Below the pieces are notes generated by a model. That model saw only the letters and a program-made list of their open reading frames with translations, was not told where the DNA came from and did no database searches. Below are positions 22,795 through 30,585 of a stretch of 64,000 nucleotides of DNA, in pieces; position 1 is the stretch's first letter; every line of letters begins with the position of its first letter. The position numbers and the translations under genes are program-made. The DNA is from Burkholderiaceae bacterium (GTDB lineage Bacteria; Pseudomonadota; Gammaproteobacteria; Burkholderiales; Burkholderiaceae_D), in contig SCTK01000024.1 of assembly GCA_004298905.1 (NCBI GenBank), forward strand, positions 24,157 to 88,156. The letters are read 5' to 3'.

Positions 22795-22948
22795 TAACCT
22801 GATGTTGCCCCGTGCACGTCGCGGAGCGGAAAGTCCGGGCGCTGGTGCTGCAACTTGTGCCCGAGGGGTCGTTAGGCGCGACCCGACTCCGCACCACGCA
22901 ACGACACGGACCCCGGCCCCCACCCCGCCATGGCGGTATGGGGGCCGG
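22795..22948 (+). ncRNA. Predicted structured non-coding RNA with promoter and terminator
   Basis: A -10 TAACCT at 22795-22800 would start a transcript near 22807. Pairings I can trace: GUUG/CAAC (22804/22899) with GUG/CAC (22812/22895); GCGGAG/CUCCGC (22821/22887); an internal hairpin CGGGC/GCCCG (22836/22859); a hairpin GGGUCG/CGACCC (22866/22879). The stem-loops nest into a multibranch fold, closed 3' by the 10-bp terminator stem. No plus-strand protein is credible. GGAAAGTCCGGGC (22828-22840) equals conserved region I of bacterial RNase P RNA except for flanks, but the rest of that RNA is missing. The first stem includes the putative start region, so the exact 5' end is uncertain. Confidence 0.5.
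22913..22948. terminator. Strong cruciform terminator
   Basis: CCGGCCCCCA (22913-22922) pairs with TGGGGGCCGG (22939-22948), and inside it CCGCCATGGCGG forms a second perfect palindrome. It serves the minus-strand Sak4 operon, whose stop is at 22965, and ends the predicted plus-strand RNA. Confidence 0.75.
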
Positions 22949-22964
22949 CGGCATTTCAGCGGCC

Positions 22965-24464
22965 CTAGTTCGACTCCGCGCTGCCGGGCAGTCTCGCGTC
23001 GATCTGCGACGTCATCGCCCGCAACGCCGCAAGGGGATCAGCGGCGGCCGCAGCCGGCGTCGGCGCGGGCTGCTCTACCACCTCAACCCGTTGTGGCGTA
23101 ACCGGTTGAGGCTGCTCGGGCTCCCTGTTTGGCGTGGTTTGCTCTACCACCCTGCCGACCGGCGCGGTCGCCTGGAGCTGCTCGACGACGGCGGGCGCAG
23201 TAGCGGCGGCGAGCAGCTCCCCACTGACCTCGACGAGCTGGTCGACCGCGGCGGCGGCGAACTGCCCGTCGGTCACCCCCAGTGCGGGCGCCGCAGCACG
23301 GGCCAGCTCGGCGAGCCCAGCGGCCGCCGCGGGGCTGACTGCGGCCGCAATGTCAGCGTCGGTCGGTATCGCTGCGGGCGTGGGCGCAGGACGCTGCGCG
23401 GGTACCGTCTCGACCGCGTGGGGTTGCCCCGGCGCCTCGGTAGCGCCGTCGCCCGTACCGAGCTCCGGCCGCACCTCGGGGTCGACGGAGCTCGCCCGCA
23501 CATCACGCACATGCGCCGTCGCCGGGTCGAACTTGAGCACGCTGAAAATCAGCCACTCCAGCGAGAAATCCGGCAACGCGGGGCGGCCGCCGTGCGGCTT
23601 ACCGTCGAAAATCAGCGGCTCATCCCGGCCGGGCCGCACGCCGCCTTTTGCCAGACGCGCGCCGAGCACCATCGGCGGCTCCAGCCGGTCGAGACGTACG
23701 TAAACCGTTGACATGTAAGGGAAATACTTCTCAGCCTCGGGTTTGAAGACCTTAGATGCGCCGGGAATCGGTTTTCCGTCGTCCCCCACCTGAGTTATCT
23801 CACCGCCACGGGCGGTGCACACCACGACGGCGTGCATGGTGACCAGCCGCGTGACGATGTGCCGCCACGGTTTCTTGACCGAGTTCCAGTGCAGTTGACC
23901 GACGTGAATGTTCGCGTACGGGTCGCGGGCCAGCTCGTCGCGCGCCTCGATGCTGCCTAGCGCGCGCGCCTCGGCGATCTCCGACAACATGCCCCACAGC
24001 ACCGACATCGAATCGACGACCACGAGGTGCGGCTTGTCGCCGGCGTTGTGCGCGGCCTCGGCGGCGTCGGCGATCTGGTCGACGGCAGACGCGATCTGGT
24101 ACACCGAACCGTCGTGGTTGACGATGTCGTAGTCGGGGATCAGCGCGGCGTACTGGTCGGGGTCTTCCCCGATCGACAACCACCACACTTTGCCCCACCG
24201 GCCGCACGCGGCTAGCTCTGCGGCGGCGTAGCTCTTGCCGCTGTACTCGCCGCCGGCGAGCAGGATCAGCGGCCATGCCTGCCCCATCAGTGGTTTGCGG
24301 GTTTCCAGCGTGTACGCCTTGCGGGGCGGGCGCTGCGGGCGGGCCGCGCGCGGCCGGTGTGGCTGCGGCTGCTCGCCGCTGGTGGGCGGTTCGGTCGTCT
24401 CGGCGCCGGCCCACGGGTCGTACTCCCCACCCGGGGCGATCTGCCTAACATCGGTAACAGTCAT
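22965..24464 (-). CDS. Sak4-like RecA-family ATPase (phage recombination)
   Basis: 499 residues. Walker A is G71-G-E-Y-S-G-K-S78, the AGEYSGKS-type loop of Sak4/RecA-like phage ATPases; Walker B is LVVVDS at about 147-152. The core ends near residue 315. A Pro/Ala-rich tail of about 180 residues with no fold I recognise is longer than usual. Sak4 proteins act with a single-strand binding protein and an exonuclease in annealing-type recombination. It overlaps the exonuclease gene by ATGA, which supports the pairing. Confidence 0.8.
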   Translation of the reverse strand: MTVTDVRQIAPGGEYDPWAGAETTEPPTSGEQPQPHRPRAARPQRPPRKAYTLETRKPLMGQAWPLILLAGGEYSGKSYAAAELAACGRWGKVWWLSIGEDPDQYAALIPDYDIVNHDGSVYQIASAVDQIADAAEAAHNAGDKPHLVVVDSMSVLWGMLSEIAEARALGSIEARDELARDPYANIHVGQLHWNSVKKPWRHIVTRLVTMHAVVVCTARGGEITQVGDDGKPIPGASKVFKPEAEKYFPYMSTVYVRLDRLEPPMVLGARLAKGGVRPGRDEPLIFDGKPHGGRPALPDFSLEWLIFSVLKFDPATAHVRDVRASSVDPEVRPELGTGDGATEAPGQPHAVETVPAQRPAPTPAAIPTDADIAAAVSPAAAAGLAELARAAAPALGVTDGQFAAAAVDQLVEVSGELLAAATAPAVVEQLQATAPVGRVVEQTTPNREPEQPQPVTPQRVEVVEQPAPTPAAAAADPLAALRAMTSQIDARLPGSAESN

Positions 24465-25471
24465 CGTTGTTTCGCTGCCTTTCGTTTTCTGGCCGCCGGC
24501 GACGGTGGATCGCTAAACCGGCGTGACTTCTGGTCTCCGTAGTACGACCAGCACGCGATCGGCTGGCCGTTGTCAGTCGCCATTTCCGCCTGCCTCAGCT
24601 CAGCGCGGAAACGGTTTTCGATCAGGTCGATTTCTTCCTGATCGGCTTTCTGGTGGTCTTTCAGCTCACGCCGCCGCCGCCACAACGCCGCGCAGCCCGG
24701 TATTTCGGCCGTCACGTTGGCGAGCTGCGCCGGCGGCGCGGACGCTTGCAGCAGCGCCTCGCGGGTCGCTTCGGACCCGTCGACGTCGGGCGGGGTGTCG
24801 GCGACCACGCGGTCGTACCAGAACGCCTCGGCCTCGCCGAGCATCCAGTCGAGGTAGTCGTCTGCGGGGCGCTCGCGGCGCCAGTACCGCAGCCCTTTCG
24901 GCCCACCATCGGCGATGATCCACCAGTGCGGGGCGCCGAGTATCGCCATGCACCAGTCGGCTTGCGCCTGGGCGTGCAGCGCCGGCCCGTACTTCCACGC
25001 GTCGGCCCAGTCGTCCGAGTTGGGTGCTTTGGCTTCCAACCCGCCGCCGTCGGAGGTGAGCCGGTCGGGGTTGACCCGCGCCCAGTCCCAGCCGGGCGCG
25101 TCGACCGCCCACGTGCCGGTGCGCCGGCACGCAATGCCGGTCACGTCGGCGAACCACTGGACAAGGGCCGGCTCGAGGTAGTGGCCGCGGCGCATCGCCG
25201 GCGTTTCGGGGATCGGCGGGCGCCGCCCGGTTTTCGTCAGCCACAGCCCGTACAGCGACTCGTACCCGTTGAGGCCGAGGATCACCGAGATGTCGGACCC
25301 GCCCACGCCGTCGATGCGGGTGTCGAGCCACGCCTGATGGTGCGTGGTGTACGCGTCGGGGGGCAGGATCTGCACGGCGCCGGACGGTGTGAGCCAACCG
25401 CCAACCGGCGCGTCGACTAGTGACGGCGACGACAGACTGGTGCTAGCCTCAGCCACAACAGGAGCATTCAT
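24461..25471 (-). CDS. YqaJ/lambda-type exonuclease
   Basis: 336 residues. The PD-(D/E)xK layout is visible: WLDTRIDGVGGSD (helix and G-G-S-D at 57-60), RRGHYLEP with E100, N-P-D-R at 134-137 supplying the first Asp, and L145-E-A-K148 as the E-x-K. This family resects double-stranded DNA 5' to 3', making tails for the partner annealase, here the Sak4-like ATPase that it overlaps. The C-terminal 80 residues are basic and helical. Its leader contains a GAGACCAGAA word shared with other operons of the element. Confidence 0.85.
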   Translation of the reverse strand: MNAPVVAEASTSLSSPSLVDAPVGGWLTPSGAVQILPPDAYTTHHQAWLDTRIDGVGGSDISVILGLNGYESLYGLWLTKTGRRPPIPETPAMRRGHYLEPALVQWFADVTGIACRRTGTWAVDAPGWDWARVNPDRLTSDGGGLEAKAPNSDDWADAWKYGPALHAQAQADWCMAILGAPHWWIIADGGPKGLRYWRRERPADDYLDWMLGEAEAFWYDRVVADTPPDVDGSEATREALLQASAPPAQLANVTAEIPGCAALWRRRRELKDHQKADQEEIDLIENRFRAELRQAEMATDNGQPIACWSYYGDQKSRRFSDPPSPAARKRKAAKQR

Positions 25472-25593
25472 CGGGTTTCTACGGCCCTCTTGGTTGTTTC
25501 TGGTCTCTGTAGTGCGGTGCGTCCCCTTCGTGGCAGCAATCCCGGGCCCTCAGCAAGCCCTAGGTCACGCGGGGGACGTGTCGAATTTGCGGG

Positions 25594-26193
25594 TCAGGCG
25601 ACCCGACGCGCCGGGGCGTAGTCATCACTCAGCACTGCGGGCCGGCCAGACCGCGGCGGGATCACCCCACGGAACCACTCATCCATGCGGGCAACATCCT
25701 TATGGCGCGCCCAGCCGCGGATATAGCCCGCAGACCACCCCGGGTAGCCCTCCCGAACAGCCTGCCCGGCCGTGTTCTTGTCGCGCGTCTTGCCGTACTC
25801 GGCGACCGGCCCCATCGGCTTGTCTGGCGGCGGCAACGCGTTTCGGCCCACCTCACCGGTCGCGAGGTGCTCGGCGCGCCAGTTCTTCGGCCGGCGCTCG
25901 CTGACGCCGCACGCCTCAGCAATCTGCTTGAGTACCAGCACCGACTGATCGGCGAACATCGCGGCGGCCCACCACTGCGGCGGTTCGCCCTCCAGATTGC
26001 CGTGCAACCACCAGTCGGGGCGCGCGCCGTCGAGCACCGTACGCAGCATGTCGTCGGTCGGGCGGATCGAGACGGTACCGTCATCGTCGACGCGTACCGG
26101 CACCGCCGGGTCTGCGCGCCAGGCGTCGATAAGCCAGTCCGGCGGGTTGAAGCCTTCAGGCAGTTTCGTGGCTGCCGGTTCGCGGGTAGGCAT
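25594..26193 (-). CDS. Hypothetical protein with helix-turn-helix-like segment
   Basis: 199 residues from ATG 26193, chosen because GGGAGGTGG lies just upstream. Residues about 88-120 (ADQSVLVLKQIAEACGVSERRPKNWRAEHL) resemble a helix-turn-helix, followed by a basic and aromatic tail (GYPGWSAGYIRGWARHKDVARM). The first 80 residues are Trp/Pro-rich. It is transcribed from the operator-type promoter at 26240 and lies just before the exonuclease-Sak4 pair, which it may control. Confidence 0.55.
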   Translation of the reverse strand: MPTREPAATKLPEGFNPPDWLIDAWRADPAVPVRVDDDGTVSIRPTDDMLRTVLDGARPDWWLHGNLEGEPPQWWAAAMFADQSVLVLKQIAEACGVSERRPKNWRAEHLATGEVGRNALPPPDKPMGPVAEYGKTRDKNTAGQAVREGYPGWSAGYIRGWARHKDVARMDEWFRGVIPPRSGRPAVLSDDYAPARRVA

Positions 26194-26239
26194 CGCGCCA
26201 CCTCCCATCATTCATGTTTCATGCGGGTTTACGGTTGCG

Positions 26240-26284
26240 AGCCTACCCACCACCAAGTAATTAAGCAACCATTTGTCACGCAAT
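26240..26284 (-). promoter_or_regulatory. Operator-type promoter, copy 5
   Basis: Minus strand: TGACAAATGGTTGC with -35 TTGCTT (26263-26268), 17-bp spacer, -10 TAGGCT (26240-26245). Leader about 40 nt to ATG 26193. The upstream gene's stop (26285) abuts the element. Confidence 0.7.
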
Positions 26285-26506
26285 TTAGTTGCGTGGTGGG
26301 GTGACCGGCTGGCCGTGCATGTACTGCACCATCACCCACAGAACCGCGATCACACCGGCGGCGATCAGCGCCCCGGTCAGCAGCCGTTTCGCCGTCAACG
26401 TCACGTGATACAGCCATGCGATCACGTCGGGCAGCAGCAGCAGACCGAACGCCGACCCGGCGGCGAACACGACGACGATCAGCACGACAATCTCCAGCGG
26501 AGTCAT
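26285..26506 (-). CDS. Small two-helix membrane protein
   Basis: 73 residues. Two hydrophobic helices (VVLIVVVFAAGSAFGLLLL and LLTGALIAAGVIAVLWVMV) separated by a basic loop, short hydrophilic tail. Overlaps the resolvase gene's stop by ATGA. Function unknown; a holin-like or exclusion role is possible. Confidence 0.6.
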   Translation of the reverse strand: MTPLEIVVLIVVVFAAGSAFGLLLLPDVIAWLYHVTLTAKRLLTGALIAAGVIAVLWVMVQYMHGQPVTPPRN

Positions 26507-27042
26507 CGCAGCACCTCCAGCGCGGTAATGGTGATCGTGACGGCGCCGAACGGGTACTGGACGCGGGGCACCAGCTCCCGGATGACGACCACCGGCCCGT
26601 CGACATACCAGTCGGCGTCGTCGATCAGCAGCGGATAGCCGACGGTCTGCCCCGCCGGCACCTTGCGTTTCCCGCCGCCGGGCAGATCAATAACCTGCGT
26701 CAGCGGTTTCGGTGGGGTCAGCCCGTCCAGCAAGTGTTTCGCCGTCGGGTAGTAGTTGTGCCGGTCGCGGTCCTGACCGTTGGGGCGCCCACGCGCGTCG
26801 ACGTCGGGGAAGTGCACCGCCACATCGACGCGTACCCGGTTGCCGAGCTGGCGGGGTAGATGCTGCTGCCGGGCGGCGGCACACGCGGCGCTGCGCCACT
26901 CGCGCACCATGGGCGCCTCAGCGCGCCGGTCGCCCCGGTCGTTCATCGACATGAACGGCACGGGGGAGCGCAGCGGGCCCAGTATCCACACAGTGCCAGG
27001 CTCGACGACGGTACGGGGCGCCTGCGGCGCTTTCGTGCTCAT
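26503..27042 (-). CDS. RusA-like Holliday junction resolvase
   Basis: 179 residues from ATG 27042 (the frame extends upward but overlaps WhiB). SPVPFMSMNDRG resembles the RusA entry strand, R92-D-R-H-N96 and K102-x-x-x-D106-G hold the D-N-K-D core, and D141-D142 follow as L-I-D-D. RusA enzymes cut Holliday junctions as dimers. It is placed with WhiB above it and a membrane protein below, all coupled by 4-base overlaps, in the operon driven from 29217. Confidence 0.75.
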   Translation of the reverse strand: MSTKAPQAPRTVVEPGTVWILGPLRSPVPFMSMNDRGDRRAEAPMVREWRSAACAAARQQHLPRQLGNRVRVDVAVHFPDVDARGRPNGQDRDRHNYYPTAKHLLDGLTPPKPLTQVIDLPGGGKRKVPAGQTVGYPLLIDDADWYVDGPVVVIRELVPRVQYPFGAVTITITALEVLR

Positions 27043-27326
27043 GCCGCACGTCGCTTGAGCTTGCGCCGTTCCCGCTCGGACAGGCCACCCCAAATGCCGA
27101 ACCGTTCTTCATGGCCGAGGGCGTATTCCAGGCATTCGGCCTTCACCTCGCACCGGGCGCAGATACGTTTCGCCTCCCGCGTCGACCCGCCCTTCTCAGG
27201 GAAGAAAGCGTCGGGGTCGGTCTGCGAACACAGGGCCCGTTCCTGCCATTCCGGTACGACGCCGCCGAGCAGGTCAGCGACTGACCCGGGCACCACCGGC
27301 CGGCGCTGCTCGGGCATGCCGGTCAC
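27039..27326 (-). CDS. WhiB family transcriptional regulator
   Basis: 95 residues from the GTG at 27326 in a GTGA overlap (ATG 27317 also possible). C33, C56, C59 and C65 give C-x22-C-x2-C-x5-C for a 4Fe-4S cluster; DPDAFFP follows the first Cys, and G77-I-W-G-G81 plus a basic RERRKLKRR tail complete the canonical WhiB domain. WhiB proteins bind region 4 of the main sigma factor. Phage WhiB copies can antagonise host WhiB2 and affect septation and superinfection; that role here is inference. Confidence 0.9.
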   Translation of the reverse strand: MTGMPEQRRPVVPGSVADLLGGVVPEWQERALCSQTDPDAFFPEKGGSTREAKRICARCEVKAECLEYALGHEERFGIWGGLSERERRKLKRRAA

Positions 27327-29164
27327 GACGTGCCGCCCTGGCGCTGCGCCGGCACCAACACCCCGCCTGTTCGGTAGAACGGCCCCGCCGGGGCCCTGCC
27401 GGTCAGCGGGTCGACCGCCGGCACCACGAGCCACACCCGCCGCACGCCTGGGGGCTGCGACGCTTCCTGCGCCGCCTCGACCGCATCGGCCCGCCGGGCG
27501 AACTGCGGGTTTCCCGCCATGGGGAACACACCCACCCCGCGGGCGCGGATCGACGTCGCGGCCGCGTACGCGCCGTCAGCGCGGCACGCCGCAGCCACCC
27601 CCGCCGGGTCGGTGACGACCTCGACGACGGTGTGCGGGCCCGGCTCAGTCACTGCGAGCAGCCCACCAGCGACCGTCGCCGCCGCCCGCGCCGGGCCCTG
27701 CGGGTCAACGACGGTCGGGTGCACGCTTGCCCAGTCCCGCGCCGCGAGCTCCAGCGCCAGGTCGAGTAGTCGCCCTAGCGGCATGGTCGACTGGCGTAGC
27801 ACCTCGGCCAGGGCGTGACCCATCGCGTCGACCATGCCCGGCGTCTGCGTATCGCACGCCCGGGCGAGTAGCAGCGCCGCGTCTTCGGTCACGTCCACGC
27901 CCGGGCGGCCGCCGCGCAGCCAGTACCAGTGATCGCCGCGCCCGCCGGCCTGCTTCCGCATCGGGCCCCGTACAACCACGCCGGCGTCGATGAGTGCTCG
28001 CAGTGTTTTCGCGGCCGGGTGGTTATCGGCGAACGTCACCGGCCCGTAGCGGCCCAGCTCCCGTAGCATCGCCGCAGCCGCGTCGGTCGGGCTGTTGGGT
28101 GCGTCGCCGGTGTCGTCGAGGCGGGTCACATCCAACGCATGTACCTCGCGCTCGTCGTGGTCATCATCGCCGGCGCCGACTGTGACCGTCTGCTTCGCCG
28201 GGTCGACCGCCGTGACCTCTACGAGGCGCGGATCGTGATAACCCCGCCCGTTCAGCATCGGCATAGCCGCAATCACGCTGTCGCCGGGCCGGATCGGCTG
28301 CCCGTTAGCGTCGAGCACCTCAGCCGGCGGCAGCGCGATAGCCGCAGCGACCGCCGCGTCGGCGCGGTGCGCGTCGGCGTACGCGCGCAGCATCGCCGCC
28401 CAGTCCCGGGCGTGGGGGAGCTGCTCGGCGGCCCGCTCGTACGCCTGCGCCCAGTCCTCGCCCGTGGCGCCGCAACCGCGCATGACCAGCACCGCGGCGT
28501 CGGGTTTCACGATCAGCAGACCCACGTGCGTGTAGATGTGCACGTCCGGCACCGCCGGGCCACCCCACACCACGTCGAGAACCTGCACGACGCGCACCAC
28601 CGGCGGCGTCTGCCCCGGCACGAGGTCATAGGTCGTCAGGTGGTCGTTGCTGCGCCGGGAAACTAGCACCAGCGCCCCGACCTGCACATCCCTAGCCGGG
28701 GTCGGGATCGTGGCGGCGTCGATCGCGACCCGCCGGTGAATGCTGCCCATCACGCCGGCGACGCTGCGCAGCGCCAACCCTTTCGCTCCCCACCCGCAGC
28801 CGGCGCAGGTCACATCGTGGGCGCGGCCGGTTTCGGTCACGGTGCACGGGTGCTGAAGCGTCGCCAGGGCGGCGAGCACCTCGGCGCTCGGCCGGACAAC
28901 GCCGGATAGTGCGGCCGTCTCCCAGCCCGCATCGGTCAGGCTGTAGTGGCTCGGCACGCCGTGCCCGGTTTCGCCGCGGGCGGCGCTGACCAGGCCGGCG
29001 ACCTCGACCGCGACCCACGTGTTGACCTGGTGCTGGCGGTGCATGTCGGCGCGTTGCACGTCGGTGCCGCCGAGGTCGGCGAGGTCGGCGAGTAGCCGCG
29101 CCTGCGGGGCGCTCACCTTACGGGCCCTGCGCGCGTTGACGTTGGTGGCGTTGTTTTCGGCCAT
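27323..29164 (-). CDS. Large multidomain hypothetical protein
   Basis: 613 residues, ATG. The first 80 residues resemble a winged helix (SAPQARLLADLADLGGTDVQRADMHRQ, HYSLTDAGWETAAL). A CAGCGWG site follows at about 119. The middle has two beta-rich segments with GVLIVKP and VIAAMPMLNGRGY, and the rest is helical with an AAA-like LLARACDTQTPG stretch. No known family. It begins an operon under the 29217 promoter and ends in the GTGA overlap with WhiB. Confidence 0.55.
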   Translation of the reverse strand: MAENNATNVNARRARKVSAPQARLLADLADLGGTDVQRADMHRQHQVNTWVAVEVAGLVSAARGETGHGVPSHYSLTDAGWETAALSGVVRPSAEVLAALATLQHPCTVTETGRAHDVTCAGCGWGAKGLALRSVAGVMGSIHRRVAIDAATIPTPARDVQVGALVLVSRRSNDHLTTYDLVPGQTPPVVRVVQVLDVVWGGPAVPDVHIYTHVGLLIVKPDAAVLVMRGCGATGEDWAQAYERAAEQLPHARDWAAMLRAYADAHRADAAVAAAIALPPAEVLDANGQPIRPGDSVIAAMPMLNGRGYHDPRLVEVTAVDPAKQTVTVGAGDDDHDEREVHALDVTRLDDTGDAPNSPTDAAAAMLRELGRYGPVTFADNHPAAKTLRALIDAGVVVRGPMRKQAGGRGDHWYWLRGGRPGVDVTEDAALLLARACDTQTPGMVDAMGHALAEVLRQSTMPLGRLLDLALELAARDWASVHPTVVDPQGPARAAATVAGGLLAVTEPGPHTVVEVVTDPAGVAAACRADGAYAAATSIRARGVGVFPMAGNPQFARRADAVEAAQEASQPPGVRRVWLVVPAVDPLTGRAPAGPFYRTGGVLVPAQRQGGTS

Positions 29165-29216
29165 GTTGGTGCCCTTCTGGTCTCTTGCGGGGGCCCAGCT
29201 CGCCCCCGCGTACGCG

Positions 29217-29260
29217 ACGTTACCTCACATGGGTTGAATTGCGCAACCATTTGTCACGGA
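29217..29260 (-). promoter_or_regulatory. Operator-type promoter, copy 6
   Basis: Minus strand: TGACAAATGGTTGCGC with -35 TTGCGC (29241-29246), spacer 18 bp, -10 TAACGT (29217-29222). The leader of about 46 nt holds a GCGGGGG/CCCCCGC hairpin and the word GAGACCAGAA 11 nt before ATG 29164. Confidence 0.75.
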
Positions 29261-29261
29261 C

Positions 29262-29960
29262 TTAGTGGGGGTTGCAGCACCCGCAGCACCACCCGAGCCC
29301 ATGCCCGGCCTGGCACGCCGCCACGTCCAGCCGACCGTCAGCCACGCACCCGAGGTGGGCGCACTGCTCGGGCCGCGCGTCCGGGCACGTCACGTGCCGG
29401 CACAGCTCCGCATCGACCGGCCGCAGCCCGTCAACGCCGGGCGTCCAGCACTCCGCGCAGCAGTCGAGGTGCGCCATGCGCCCGTCGCGGGTCGCGATGA
29501 TGAGGTACCCGCCGCACTCACAACGCGCGTCCGGCTCATCCGCGCCGGCATCGCGCAGGTACACCGACAACCACCGCATCGCGTGAGCGCGCGCCGGCTC
29601 GGGCTGCGCCAGGTCGAGGGCGACCTGTTTGGCCTCCCACCTCAGCCGGCCATACGCCTCACCCGACGCGATGTCCGCGCGCGCGTCGGGGAGGTTGCCG
29701 TACAGCCCCGATTCCTGCCCGGTCGGCAGGTACTTGACGATCCACGGGGTGCCGGTCATCTCCTGCCGGTCGACGCGCCACAAGCCGTCGGCGGACTCCC
29801 ACGCCCACACCTCGCGCCGCGACGGGCCCGCCGGGTCGGCCGTGTTGAGTGTCTGCCCGTCCAACTCGCGGCCGGGCGCCAACTCCCGGCCCCCGCGGCG
29901 CGCCGCGGGGGCGCCGCTGCGGCGGGCGCCTTTCGGGTCGACGGTGATGGTGCCGGCCAT
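29262..29960 (-). CDS. Cys-rich hypothetical protein
   Basis: 232 residues, ATG with GGGAGG upstream. The first 150 residues include a beta-rich part (VWAWESADGLWRVDRQEM) and a helical segment. The C-terminal 80 residues carry about 15 cysteines, in pairs such as CEC, CCAEC, CRHVTC, CCGCC, which looks like a multi-zinc module. Function unknown. It is the sole gene of the leftward transcript from the divergent promoter pair at 30 kb. Confidence 0.6.
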   Translation of the reverse strand: MAGTITVDPKGARRSGAPAARRGGRELAPGRELDGQTLNTADPAGPSRREVWAWESADGLWRVDRQEMTGTPWIVKYLPTGQESGLYGNLPDARADIASGEAYGRLRWEAKQVALDLAQPEPARAHAMRWLSVYLRDAGADEPDARCECGGYLIIATRDGRMAHLDCCAECWTPGVDGLRPVDAELCRHVTCPDARPEQCAHLGCVADGRLDVAACQAGHGLGWCCGCCNPH

Positions 29961-30021
29961 GGTGGGCCTCCCGGTTGTCTGGTCTCAGGTTTCACCGCAC
30001 AAGTGCGGCGCAGCACACATG

Positions 30022-30065
30022 ACACTACCCGTCATAGGGTAATTCCGTAACCATTTGTGCCGGAA
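30022..30065 (-). promoter_or_regulatory. Operator-type promoter, copy 7 (leftward of divergent pair)
   Basis: Minus strand: CACAAATGGTTACGG with -35 TTACGG (30045-30050), 17-bp spacer, -10 TAGTGT (30022-30027). Leader about 55 nt to ATG 29960 with GAGACCAGAC. Back-to-back with copy 8. Confidence 0.7.
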
Positions 30066-30082
30066 ATACCCGGCCGAGTGTT

Positions 30083-30125
30083 TGCGTGACAAATGGTTGC
30101 GGAATTACGGGGGTGCGGGTAGCGT
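30083..30125 (+). promoter_or_regulatory. Operator-type promoter, copy 8 (rightward, leaderless)
   Basis: Plus strand: TGACAAATGGTTGCGG with -35 TTGCGG (30097-30102), 17-bp spacer, -10 TAGCGT (30120-30125), ATG 7 nt later at 30133. Together with copy 7 it forms the divergence point of the early region. Confidence 0.75.
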
Positions 30126-30132
30126 CACCGCC

Positions 30133-30228
30133 ATGACACGACTCGCCGACTGGGTTACCGTCACAGTTCGTGCCGCACTGAGTGCGGTAGGTGGAATCAC
30201 GGTCGCGCTCATCCAGCCCCGAGACTGA
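30133..30228 (+). CDS. 31-residue leaderless peptide gene
   Basis: ATG at 30133, stop TGA at 30226-30228: a 31-residue peptide beginning MTRLADWVTVTVRA, with a hydrophobic amphipathic middle (VTVTVRAALSAVGGITVALI) that could be one membrane helix. The start is at the predicted transcription start of copy 8, and 18 nt separate it from the next gene, which has its own GAAAGGGG ribosome-binding site. It may be a leader peptide or a small membrane protein. Not recognised. Confidence 0.5.
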   Translation: MTRLADWVTVTVRAALSAVGGITVALIQPRD

Positions 30229-30246
30229 CCAGGAAAGGGGGCAACG

Positions 30247-30585
30247 ATGCCCGCGACCCACACCGACGCGACGCTGCACCCCGCAGCCAGCGCCGAGCTG
30301 CTCGCCGAGCTGGGCGTACCCGACGACTGCGGACACCGCCACCTGCCCGGCAACCCGTGCCGCGCCCGCCTCGTCGCAATGGTCGACGTGCGGCAGCTCG
30401 CCGCCGAGGTCGCGATCCTGCGCGACCGGGCCGACGAGGAAGCCGCCAAACCGCGCAGCCGCCGCCGCTACCAGCCCGAGTCGCTGCGCGCCGGCGCGGC
30501 CGCCCGCGAAACGCGCGTGCGGGAGCTGGTCGCCGCACTGCCCCCATGCACACAATCCGCACCCGAGGGAGACCCGACACCGTGA
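30247..30585 (+). CDS. Hypothetical protein
   Basis: 112 residues, ATG with GAAAGGGG. N-terminal C-G-H-R-H/C pattern (VPDDCGHRHLPGNPC) typical of small actinophage proteins with a lone zinc site, then a coiled-coil (DVRQLAAEVAILRDRADEEAA). Couples to the next gene by GTGA. Confidence 0.55.
   Translation: MPATHTDATLHPAASAELLAELGVPDDCGHRHLPGNPCRARLVAMVDVRQLAAEVAILRDRADEEAAKPRSRRRYQPESLRAGAAARETRVRELVAALPPCTQSAPEGDPTP

Noticed and set aside
22801..22948. A complete RNase P RNA gene
   Set aside because: Only conserved region I is visible; the length is about a third of a bacterial RNase P RNA and the 3' conserved part is missing.
22812..23711. Plus-strand open frame over the predicted RNA and the Sak4 gene end
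   Set aside because: Arg-rich with no motif; it runs through a strong terminator hairpin and is antisense to a well supported gene.
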